DNA of 24,002 nt from contig WELA01012279.1 in NCBI GenBank assembly GCA_009602735.1, positions 445,289-469,290 on the forward strand, given 5' to 3'. This document shows positions 10,515-20,022 of the stretch, in pieces. The notes below the pieces were generated by a model that had not been told where the DNA came from, made no database searches, and saw nothing but the letters and a program-made list of their open reading frames with translations. Origin of the DNA: Mesotaenium endlicherianum. Taxonomy: Eukaryota > Streptophyta > Zygnematophyceae > Zygnematales > Mesotaeniaceae. The position numbers were made by a program, and so were the translations under genes. Numbering within the stretch: position 1 is the stretch's first letter; each line of letters opens with the position of its first letter.

Positions 10515-11800
10515 TTTAGTTCTACACAAGATCGGTGTAAATTAGACGCCGCCGTGCTGTAAGACATCAATTCACTGGGAGGATTGATAGGTACCGACAT
10601 CTTTGAATTCATGACATTTCACGTTGTAAGTTGTCACGACCGCACTGTTATCGAGCTTTCAACGTCGCTGAAGGAACGGAAAGCTTTTTGGCCGGAAAAT
10701 CGTAGCAACAATCATGTCTCAAGCTGACCACCGATCCACGGATGCATGGCTTCAACATTTGTGACCTCAAGCTGACTCAAGCAATCTCAAGTGGGCTCGA
10801 GTCAGCGCGAGTGGGCTAAATTGGCAAGCTGCTTTTCAGTTGGTTCTCAACTTTTCTCTTGAGTTCTCAAATGAAGAAGGGGCAACTCGCAACCAATTGT
10901 AGCCAACGACGCTAAGCCCGCCTCCAAGCTCTGCCAATCGGATTGAACAATCATCTGCCTCCTCCAAGCCTGTACTAGTACCTCTCGACTTTTTTGCACT
11001 TTTGGGCTGCTTTTGGGAGCATGTTGAAACTGCACAGATGAGCCTATCCGTCATCGGGCTGTCTCTTGACAGGTTCTACCTGGCTCCCGAGTCCCTGACT
11101 CCCGACTCCCGACCACTCTCGACTCCTCACGAAGTGGTCTTTTCCAGGCGTCACGTTGAACGCTATTGTGCCTGTCAGTGCCTGCTGGTGCCTGCTAATG
11201 TGGAGGGGTCAATTTAGACATAAGGTGACGTTAAACAGTGACGAATTTGAGACGCAGAAGTCTTGGAGAAATGTTATTGGAGATGGGTCGAATCACATGG
11301 CACTTGGGGGTGGAGAAAAGGTTAGATTCTGCTGGATTTTGCTGTGCTGACACGAGCAGACACGAGCTAAACTTGTATTTGTAGATATTCTGCAGGTCCT
11401 CGGCACACGCAAAGGACTTCCGTGGTTGGTTCGACGGTGGTATTCTGGCTTTTAGCAGCTCCAAAAATCCACGGTACGAGAAACAGGAGGCCAGTTTTGG
11501 CTCATTTTGGCTGCACAAAACTGCCTGAGGTTGCACCTTTCACCAGCTTCACTCGCTGTACCCACACAATGTGCACATGTACAGAGTAGGACAAAATGAT
11601 TGAGAGGTCGGGGCAGGTTCGGGGCCAAATTGGAGGTGCTGGCTCTATAGTAGCTGAGAGACGCACTGGAACGTATGGATGAATCGCTCTGCACAAATGC
11701 TGTCTCGAGAAAACACGTGTGCTTGAAGCATTGTCTGCACGTACCCGCCTATGGACAGGAGGGGCCTACTGCCCTGTCTAAATTGAATTGTAGGGTCAGC

Positions 11801-11808
11801 GATAAAAG
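11801..11808 (+). promoter_or_regulatory. Possible TATA-like element of NRT3
   Basis: GATAAAAG lies 325 bp before the NRT3 start codon and about 60 bp before the first upstream ATG, in sequence that becomes CT-rich downstream. No other TATA-like site nearby is as well placed. Weak evidence. Confidence 0.25.
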
Positions 11809-11861
11809 GGACTCAGATCGCTGAAAGCATTTATATCATCCTACTCCTCAACATTCCTCAT

Positions 11862-12038
11862 ATGCGCTTGCATTTAGTCGCCATCTCTTCTTCCGGTTGC
11901 CATCTTTTCACCACCTTGCTTCTTAGAGTCACACAAAACGGTGTCCAGTACATTTCATTGCAATTGCGGCAGGGCCTTGACACGGAATACTTGATCCTCT
12001 TTCGTGGCCTCCACCTGGACGTACGTAGATTTCTGTAG
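11862..12038 (+). other. Upstream ORF in the NRT3 leader, 58 codons
   Basis: ATG at 11862 opens a 58-codon frame ending TAG at 12036-12038, ahead of the NRT3 start codon at 12126. Its last part contains a good splice donor (GAC|gtacgt at 12021). A good acceptor (ttatttgcag) ends at 12115, so a 95-nt leader intron (12021-12115) is possible. Splicing would not join it in frame to NRT3. Whether it is translated is unknown. Confidence 0.3.
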
Positions 12039-12125
12039 ATTTCTGTGTGTATCTCAGCTCGAGGTCATCGAGTGCACGGTGCGAAGTTCTTGCACAGTGT
12101 AAAACTTATTTGCAGTATTGGCAAG

Positions 12126-14296
12126 ATGTCTCCTCGAACCATCGTATTATTTGCTTCCATTCTACTAGTGAGCACGCTCGGAGCAGAGGGAGGCGTATTG
12201 TTTGCTTCGCTACCAAAGGCCATTATCTTGACAGCCACGATCAACGGACAAAATGTGACTGAGGGCAGGTGTGTCTTCGACGTATAATGCCTCTGATGCG
12301 ACTGAATAGAAGGGTCTGTAGGGACGAGCCTGGTGGCATTCTCCTTTCATTGCTGCTACTGCTTTACGAAGGGATCACTAGTTTTTGGAGGGCTCAATGC
12401 TCATGTCAATCGCCAATACTAGTGCAGGTATTCCTCATGTGTATGTCCAGCACAGAAGTCCTGCCCGTATAAACATGATGATCCAATTGCTCGTTTAGGT
12501 CTCGAGATCTGAGGGAGTGCCATTTTGTCTGTGTTATGTACGAACAGCAAGGTGAAGGTAAGGGAGGATGTGATCAACATCAAGTGGAGGTTGAACGAGA
12601 CATTTGCAGGACAAGATGGAAACTTCAAGGGGGTACGTTTTGCCTTCTGTCGCTGATGTGCTCTGTGGCTTGTTCGTGCTCTCTAGCCTAAGTTTATGCT
12701 TGAGTTAAGTTTGGGTTTTGTGATCTCCCCCCGAGTTTCCTGTGGCGAATACTTGTGGGAGGTTGTACTATCTTACCTTTCTAAGGCCGGTCTGATTGGA
12801 CGAGTTTATTTTCTGCTTCCACCGCCAGCCTACTTCAGTCTTGGGGTCAGCCTTGGCTGGAGCCCCTTCGATTGTTACATGGGCACGAGTTTTTTTCCTA
12901 ATCGTTGCTTTTGCCTTCTGCGCTGATCAGAAGTAGCGGGTTTTTTGTGTTCATAATTGGGCCCCAGGTTGACTTGTCTGTGCCACTGTCGTCTGACTTA
13001 GCGAGGCTCTCGTTTGTGGTACTTGCAGCTCTTCTTCAAGCTGTGTTTCGGTCCCTCAAGCCAGATTGACAGGCCCTGGAGGAAGAACAATGCTGACCTA
13101 TCACAGTCCAAGACGTGCAAATACCCCATCAAGTGTAAGTTGTCGAGTTTCCCAGACTTCCTTCCCTTCAAACAGGAAATAGACATTCCCATGTAAACTA
13201 ACATCACCCCCCTCCTCAAATGCAGGCGAGTCACTTCTCGCCCTGGTTTGGGTAGGTGCATGCTGTGAGGCAGTCTGGACACCTTTGTTTCCATCACAAA
13301 CCATCGCATAATCCCTGCTAACAGCCGGGTCCTTGCCCTCTGCAGTTCCCTCGCTAACCTATTCCTGCAAGCCCCACTTTGTCGTTGAAGCCATTTTCCC
13401 AGTCCATCGTAGTCCCTCACACGCACCTGAGGTCCTTGGAACTCTGCGGATGTCGCATTTGCCAAACAATCTGGCCACCACTGTAATTCTCATCTCTCCC
13501 TGCCCTTTCTGCTGTGCAGCTATCAACTACACGTCCAGTGGCTCCTTGGACTACATCCCAAAAGACACGGTCCCCGGGGCTTACTACTTTGTAAGAGTTT
13601 TTGCTGTCAACGTGTCTGGCTGCATCGCACCGGGAGAATGTGCCGTTGCTTTCGGCCAGGTAATGAAGCCCTGACCAACCAATTCTCTGGACTTCTGCAG
13701 GAATTAGATGACTTCTGCACTTGATCCACTCGGAAATCAATGTCCTCCTGCGTTACTTCCTGATATCAGAAAAAATGTAGATGACTAAATTGCATCTCGT
13801 GCTGGGTGCGTGTGCACACGGGTATTCTCTGCCTTACAGAAGGGGTTATGTGAAAACGTCGGATGTCCTCAGTCTGCATAATTTATGTTGGTTGTGAGCG
13901 CATGTCAATCTCAGTAAGGTGTTCAGCGGGGTCTGGACTTTTGTGATACCTTACCGTGTTCTCCTATGCTAGAGCTGCAGGGATCTGAAAGTCATGCTTA
14001 TGTGTTCTCACCTGTCCATTGAAATGAACTTTACCCCTTGCATCAATCTTGTGGCTTACCTCTCATGCGATCATGGGTGTCTTCTATGTAGTGTGACCTT
14101 TCTCACAGTACATGTGAACGTCATGTGGGTCTTGCAGACATCCAACAGCTCGAGAACTTCCAACCTGTTCCACGTCACCCCCTACAGCGGGCGCCACACG
14201 TCACTCATCATTGTGGCCATAGTTATTTCGATCGTGTCCTACCTGTCCCTGGCAAGCTTCTTCATCGTTGAGCGCATGCTGAAGAAGCAGAGCTAG
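12126..14296 (+). CDS. NRT3: High-affinity nitrate transporter-activating protein NRT3/NAR2, five exons, complete
   Basis: NRT3/NAR2 proteins are small membrane partners that stabilise NRT2 nitrate transporters at the plasma membrane; they do not transport alone. Exons 12126-12268, 12548-12632, 13029-13134, 13520-13659 and 14138-14296 give 210 codons plus TAG, the normal family length, with four GT-AG introns of 279-478 nt. Residues 1-22 are a hydrophobic signal peptide. Next come the family segments LFASLPKAIILTAT, INIKWRLN, KLCFGP...QIDRPWRK...KTC, GAYYFVRVFAVN and LFHVTPYSGRH. One transmembrane helix (about 180-203) and a short basic tail (ERMLKKQS) close the protein. N-glycosylation sequons lie at N43, N64, N114 and N142, consistent with an extracellular domain. 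Cys82 and Cys106 look like the family cysteines; Cys146 and Cys152 (GCIAPGEC) appear to be an extra close pair. The ATG at 12126 is chosen because it directly precedes the signal peptide; no in-frame ATG lies upstream. No NRT2 gene is in the window. Confidence 0.95.
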
Positions 14297-14874
14297 AGAG
14301 AAGTCTCTGGGAAGGCTGTCGGGGAGGCTATTAATCGACAAGCAACAGCGCCCTTACCAGACCAGCAGGAAGCGCGCATTATGTATGTCATAAAAAATCC
14401 GTCTGGCTAAAATGTCTCTGTGGGCTTTAGAAGATGCGGAGGGCATGGGGTGGAGTTGGGTTGTGAACGGAAGAGAAGGACAATGAAGAGGTTCTCGTGG
14501 GGTTCGCGTGGAAAGTTCCAGGAGGCTAGAATAGGGAGAAGTTGTGTAGTGTAATTATTATCCCCAGGCAATTAAGGTATTTCATCTATTACCGCGAGTA
14601 TCAAATCCTTTATCCTTTGGAACTGATACTTATTTCGGGCAAACCTTGTATCCTGCATTGGGTTAGAAAATGGCAACCAGCAGTCAGAGTATCAAGCAGC
14701 AAATGTATATGTATATCAACAAGGACCAATAGTCACAGGGCGGGCATCAGCATTTTCAAGTAGGGTGTAATATGGGGATATAGCAGTAGTGTAAGTAATA
14801 TTGTTCCTAGGTTCACACTATGTAGCTAATTGAAGGAACCACTACATACCCTGTAGTGGTGCTACGAGAATAAA
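14297..14874 (+). terminator. Probable NRT3 3' UTR ending at AATAAA
   Basis: AATAAA lies at 14869-14874, about 575 nt after the stop codon, with no coding signal between. The site is inferred from the hexamer alone. Confidence 0.35.
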
Positions 14875-16628
14875 TGACAAGTTTGTCTTTTGGTGGTGTC
14901 TTACGCATTTTCCCCATCATCTGCTGTTGTGGTTCATAGTATGTTGGGATTGCTCACACAAGCAAGATGTGGGCTTTGGCGGCAAACAGCTGTCAGATAC
15001 ATATCACATTGTCTAGTAGAATGTCAAGCCTTTGAAGGCATAACCTAGATTCCACACTCAAAAGAAGAGAGACATGAATTAGCTTGTGTACAATATGTGT
15101 GTGGCATGTGTTGGAGATGTAGGTATTGAGATTCACTGTGTACAATGGTCGTCCTACGCGCAATCCTCTGTCCTGCTCTTTGCCCAGCGTTCAGGTCCTG
15201 TCCAAAGTCCTACGCCTACCAGAAGGTGCATGACCATCTGCATTATCGTCTGCAGTATCTCATGGTTTTCCAGGGTGTTGTGCATATGGAGGTCATGCGT
15301 GCCTAAGCAACAAATGAGGAGTCTCTCAGCAAGCTTTGCTGCAATGATGAAAGCAATGTCCTACACATGCTCAAAAAAATCAAAGCGACATACATATGGC
15401 GAGGAGGGAGCAAAAGTTGCACTCTTATCATTGGGAAGTATGTATTATTAAAGTGGGGTCGCCAAAACTGGAAACCTGAAAGAAGAAAACGAATGAAGTC
15501 CGACCCAAAACATCACTAGTAACACAATGCATGACCTTCTGAGGGTAGCCCTTGCGAAAATAGTAAGCTTGTGACTTTGCTCACCACAAGGTAGGTCTTC
15601 AAGTGATTAAAAATTGGCCTTAGAGAGGGCGGATTGCTCTTCACAAGACTACCAAGTGATCCTGGAAACACAAGAGAGATTTCTTATAACTCAATAACTT
15701 AAGTGCTATAGGCCTCTTTGGGAGCTTTCATACTAGACTGTGCACGCGGATTAAGCGTAGGTGCACTGCACATAGTCAACATTCTGGAGTACTTCCACAC
15801 ACAAGTGATTTAGAGTTGCAAGCGTCCTCATAGGCTAGCAAATGCTCAAGCCAATCATAAGTTAGATGCAAGAATATGCTTTACGCTATGGCCCATTGAA
15901 TCTTACCTTGACCTACGCTTGCTAGATATAGCCTCAAATGAATATTTGTGAAGGGAGGAAGCTTCCAGGAAATATTATGACATGCTCATCAAGTTAGAGC
16001 TATTTTGGTGAATGTGTAATTTGAATGCTCTTAAGAACCGTAGGTTGGTAGATCTAAGGCATAGGGACTTGAAAGTTGCAAGGCATCACAAGAATGCCAA
16101 GATGCGACCTTTGGGAGGGCCGTCGAGTGATGGACGGTCATCAAGGGTCGAGCTAAGGACCAAAAGGTACTGAATGATATGTTTTGTATGCTTCACGTGT
16201 GACAATTAGCAGACCAATACTATATTTATATGAACAGTTGTGCCGTGTGTATGCATGTAAATGTCACAAAAGTCAATGTGCCATGTGTGTCCAAAGATAT
16301 TAAAGATTCAAATGACTGAGTGAATACTCCATTGAGGTACATTACATGGTGTGACCAATGACTTGGAAATCGGTTTGGTGCAACGTGGATATAAATGGTT
16401 GAATCGGGACGCCAACTCGCGGTGTCGAACAGTGGAGGGATATTAAAACACCGACAATTGAGGTTAAGAACCTCGGTAGACTAGCGGGTCGTACACACAG
16501 GGCCAGGGTGTTACGGACGGTACGGAAACCTCCATGATACAAGATTGAAGGTGTGGCCACCCCCGTTACGGATGCCCTAGAAAAAGAGGATTAAGTGAGG
16601 TAGAGAGGTGGAAGAGAGGCAGTCAACC
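14875..16628. other. Intergenic stretch, nothing recognised
   Basis: Only short open frames in mixed composition. The one at 15086-15451 lacks any recognisable family pattern. The last 300 bp become purine-rich towards 16628 and run straight into the decayed coding region, where an LTR end could be expected but could not be shown. Confidence 0.4.
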
Positions 16629-17250
16629 ATGGTATCAGCTTCGAAGAAATTCACTCCCCCCTCGAAGACGGATTCCAGGGAAGATAGTAGATCAAAAGGA
16701 TCCGGCCCGCAAACGTCCACAAGAGCAAGAAATACGCCCGACTGCGGAGTAGAAGGCCAAGAAGGCCAACGAAGAACAAAATTATTGATGCAAGGGCGAA
16801 GAGGGCTAAAATTCAGAAAGTAGGGGGGACAAATGCAGATACAATCTCACACGAGGCAGAAGGCACTGCAGAGCCAGAGGGAGCAACAAAAGAAGGAACA
16901 GAGGATGTGGGGACGAAAGGGAGAAGATTGAAGCAGTGAGGCCAAACGCTGTACGTAGGGGAGAGTGTGGCCGTTGCAAGAACTAATGGAGAGAAGGTGG
17001 AGCCGGAAGCAACCGGGACAATACAAATGGAGGGGGGCGAGAGGAAGACTAGGAATGTTGTAGTGAGGTCTGGCCCAAAGCCGAAGCACAACTACAAGGA
17101 TACGATAGACCCTTTCGAAGCGGACGGTACGATGAAGACAATGACTACAAAGAAGACGAAGAGGTAGGCAAGCGGGAAGTCGAGGCAGCTAGGGAGGAGG
17201 GCACAGAGTCCGGTAGCAGCGAACAAACCAAAGGGAGCTGTGAGAGTAGA
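16629..17250 (+). pseudogene. Decayed Lys/Glu-rich coding region, 5' part
   Basis: An ATG at 16629 opens MVSASKKFTPPSKTDSRED, a basic Ser/Thr/Arg-rich N-terminus. The frame is broken near 16780, where coding character passes to another frame (KIIDARAKRAKIQK) that stops at 16938-16940. A third segment (NVVVRSGPKPKHNYKDTIDPF) shifts frame near 17127 to YDEDNDYKEDEE. The bases at the start, ATGGTATCAG, include the first nine bases of the usual initiator tRNA-Met primer-binding site. That and the charged composition hint at a gag-like origin, but no zinc knuckle or gag core is seen. Function unknown. The reading continues past the inserted LTR. Confidence 0.5.
17246..17250. repeat. Target-site duplication, left copy
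   Basis: GTAGA immediately before the LTR, identical to 18512-18516. Confidence 0.9.
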
Positions 17251-18273
17251 TGAAATGAATCTTGCTTATTCAGCATTAAATATATTTTATTTAAGTATGT
17301 AAGATCAGAGATAGGTGAAAGCGTGTGAAATCAGGGAGCAATCTTTGCCCTTACAATGAATTCCGTTTACTCATCTATAACCCTTGACTCACTTACCGAA
17401 GTGTGCCATAGTTGCACACTAATACAAGGCACAAGAAAGAGGCGAGCTGGAGGACTAGAGCTTCTCCTTTAGGAACTCATGGCCTCTTGCCTACCAGGTA
17501 TACAAGCATGTATAAGCACATACACAACATCAGGGGGCTGAATAGCAAGGCGCTCTCATTCAGATGACCATAAACTAGCTAAAACACATCCCACTTACTT
17601 AGGTGCAAAACCATGGAATCTGTCCGCTCTGTGATCCCGAATTGTCACAGGGCATAACTCTGTCAAAACTACTCCAAATTAAGCAAACTTAACGGCAACG
17701 GATGCATCTTGACAAGACCTTTTCGAAAAGTTCTAGTTAGCTCCATTTGGAGCGCAAACAAAGCAACCATGTCAATTTTTGTGAAGGCTGGTCATTAGAA
17801 CAAACCCAAAAGTGCACACATGACTTGCAAGTAGAAATCCGATTGTAAAGCCTACTGTCCAGAATGAGGGACCACGAGATCCCAGCCCGCTATGTACCTA
17901 GTGACCACCTGGTTTACCATGGCGCAAGGTGCGCCGTTTTGTGGGAAACCCGTTAAGTTGGGACCCACGAATCTAGGTATAACGACCATATTAATTTGTC
18001 GAATGACTGAAGTCCATACTGTTCAGTTGACTGACCACGGCTCCGCCTACCCAGGAGTTATCCACACTGGTAGGACATTGGTTTACCGAGTCTCAGTCGA
18101 CCTCCCGACTTTCAGTATACTACGGTCACATGTGCCAATCTACAAATAATGATCTAAATGAATATATCTATCCTCATCGTACTGAAGCTAAGTATCCTGA
18201 CTAATATCAAGCGAGCTTCACTATATGTCAACCTACTGATATTCTATCCTATTTATAATTGATATATAAATCT

Positions 18274-18379
18274 CAGCAAACTATACTATGATACAAAAGT
18301 CATCCTGCTGCCTTTTTCATCAAAGTCAACAAACTACACAATGATACAAAAGTCATCCCGCTGACCTTTTGACAAAGTA
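18274..18379. repeat. 53-bp tandem duplication inside the solo LTR
   Basis: Units at 18274-18326 and 18327-18379 share ATGATACAAAAGTCATCC and flanking sequence, with scattered substitutions. Confidence 0.8.
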
Positions 18380-18388
18380 AGTAAACTC

Positions 18389-18450
18389 GTATTATGTCGA
18401 CATATACTCATTTAGATGAACTGGCACATGTGAGTATATTGACATAATAC
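18389..18450. repeat. Inverted repeat inside the solo LTR
   Basis: Arms 18389-18410 and 18431-18450 (GTATTATGTC.../...GACATAATAC) pair over about 20 bp with a 2-nt gap, around a 20-nt loop. Confidence 0.8.
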
Positions 18451-18511
18451 TTATTTAGTGTTGTATTTATACATGTAATTAATTAAATAAATAATAAATT
18501 GATTCATTACA

Positions 18512-18516
18512 GTAGA
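18512..18516. repeat. Target-site duplication, right copy
   Basis: GTAGA immediately after the LTR, identical to 17246-17250. Confidence 0.9.
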
Positions 18517-19430
18517 GATGAGATTAGTGCTCACCTCCGGATGAGTCTGGAAGCTGTCAAGGGAGCGAACTCCGGCAAGGAGTCGGGAGAGGATGAGGAA
18601 GCAGTGAGCAAGAAGGCAACACAGGATATCAAACAGAGGGACGAAGCAGTGAGCAAGAAGGCGGCACAAGATACAGAGCTAGGCTGGCCATGGGCATCAA
18701 GCATGTGGAAAACACTCCACCACGATTTTAAATTCAAGGCGGGGTGGTAGAGGGTTTGGAACTCACTACTTTGGCAAACGAAGTGCAAGCCATGCAGATA
18801 AAGATGCTCACAAAAATGGGTAGGATGAGCGAAAGTGTCGAACAGTAGATAGCTTGCACGGATGTGATGGTGGTAGGAATGAAAGCGCGCATCGACAAAA
18901 TGGCTGAACTAATAGTGGTCACGAACGACAAGGTGTGTCTTGACTCGTATCTGCAATATGGTAACAGAAATTTTTGACATCGTTAACCCCACAGCAACAC
19001 ATCCAGGGAAGAATTCTACAGAGAAAGTGAAAGACGGGCCAACCATAATCGAGGTCAGGGGTATTATCTTAATTTGATGCACTTTTGTTTAAATTCACGT
19101 GCACATATTGCAATAAGTGGATGTAATGTGTTTTGCATCATGTGCATGTCGTATGCAATGGCAAGACGAGATTATGAAGAATCAGTGGGACGCACAACGC
19201 AAGTTGGAGATAGATTTCAAATTACCCGACAACACAAATCTGAGGTGGGAGCACGTCAAGGGCGTGGTGAGAACGATGGCAGAAAAGGGCCACAAGCTGG
19301 CAATTGAGATCATGAGCCAGTTGCAACTAGAAAAAAGAACCCGCCTATACAGGAGTTCTTGGGTTGCCCAAATGCTTCGAAAGACGAACTGTGCCATCCC
19401 GCCTCGTTGATGCCATTTTATCGATGAAGC
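18517..19430 (+). pseudogene. Decayed Lys/Glu-rich coding region, 3' part
   Basis: This part continues the frame broken at 17250: DEISAHLRMSLEAVKGANSG, then a duplicated EAVSKKA.QD unit, to a stop at 18748-18750. A shifted frame carries on with a heptad-like coiled coil (LTTLANEVQAMQIKMLTKMG) that has an in-frame TAG near 18846 and ends at a donor-like AAG|gtgtgt near 18932. A further block near 19150-19340 reads EIMKNQWDAQRKLEIDFKLP and LRWEHVKGVVRTMAEKGHKL, then shifts frame once more near 19340. The segments look like exons of one gene or long transposon protein of unknown function, now disabled. Confidence 0.45.
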
Positions 19431-19475
19431 CTCCTTGCGCACAACTAGACATCAGGCAGAGTTTCTTGGCTGACA

Positions 19476-19980
19476 TGTAACAATCCGCCACGTGGCCGGT
19501 TGCGGCGCGTGCGACATGTCGTGTGGAGCGACCAAATGTGACCGAAAAGTGTCAATTTGAAACGTGTAAGTACAATTGGCGTGCAATCAAAGTACTTCGA
19601 GTTACCTTTCCGTTTGCTTTGCTACAATGGTATCGGAGCGCAAACGTACGCAATCGTGTCCAGGAGACTAGGATTCAGAACTCAATGACCAAAAGGGTGC
19701 TCAGGATGCAAGACCGGTTGATGGTACGACCATATAGCGATCTTTAGATCGTACGGACAAAGGACACTAATTCAAAACAATGTCCATTGCGCCGTCGCGG
19801 CACGAGTGCCCGGGACGTGAACACTTGTAGGTGGGATGAGTGTAATGATCCCCAACGTGGCCGATTGCGGCGCGAACGACACGTCGCGGAATGCGACGGA
19901 TGTGTCGGTTTGAATATGTTTAAGTACAATCAACACGCGATCAAAGTACCTCGAGTTACCTTTTTGTTCGTATCGCTACA
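19476..19980 (+). mobile_element. TRIM-like non-coding LTR element, 505 bp
   Basis: Two direct repeats, 19476-19626 (151 bp) and 19841-19980 (140 bp), each begin TGTAA and end GCTACA, and look about three-quarters identical with one gap of about 10 bp. One base after the first repeat is a primer-binding site (TGGTATCGGAGC, 19628-19639). Immediately before the second is a purine-rich tract (AGGTGGGATGAG, 19829-19840). The 214-bp internal part has no coding signal. Size and layout match terminal-repeat retrotransposons in miniature (TRIM), which rely on proteins from full elements. No matching 5-bp target duplication was found, and the repeats have diverged, so the insertion is probably old. 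Confidence 0.75.
19628..19639 (+). other. Primer-binding site of TRIM-like element
   Basis: TGGTATCGGAGC pairs with the 3' end of plant initiator tRNA-Met with eleven Watson-Crick pairs and one G-U pair. It is identical to the site in the gypsy element. Confidence 0.75.
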
Positions 19981-20022
19981 ACTTTCGCTGGCAACGGGTA
20001 GCAGCAATCGTGGCTTGAATAA

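Larger units (their letters stand above)
6468..11800. other. AT-rich intergenic stretch, no recognised gene
   Basis: No open frame in this stretch matches a family known to me. It holds short palindromes (for example CCATATAA-CC-TTATATGG at 7967-7984 and TCACACGTGTGA at 9263-9274). It also has a G-quadruplex motif at 8694-8717, a minus-strand ORF near 9840-10514, and a cluster of GACTCCC-like repeats at 11084-11126. Probable old transposon debris and regulatory DNA upstream of the nitrate-transport gene. Confidence 0.5.
17251..18511 (-). mobile_element. Solo LTR, 1261 bp, antisense, Ty3/gypsy-related
   Basis: On the minus strand it begins TGTAATGAATC and ends GATTCATTTCA, the same 11-bp termini as the gypsy LTR at 20023-20741. 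It is flanked by GTAGA on both sides. An internal block (18021-18090) matches the gypsy LTR (20341-20410, opposite strand) with scattered differences, including the stretches TAACTCC-GGGTAGGCGG and GAACAGTA. It is about 540 bp longer than the gypsy LTR, so it is either a related subfamily or carries its own insertion. It contains a 53-bp tandem duplication (18274-18379) and a long inverted repeat (18389-18450). No internal gag/pol adjoins it, so it most likely arose by recombination between the two LTRs of a full element. Confidence 0.9.

Noticed and set aside
1-14296. Functional link between the two host genes because both concern nitrogen
   Set aside because: One acts on protein N-termini and the other on nitrate uptake; they are about 6 kb apart with separate structures, so proximity is most simply coincidence.
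15086-15451. 121-codon + strand ORF
   Set aside because: No recognisable pattern and an odd composition (many Cys/Ser/Met); probably chance.
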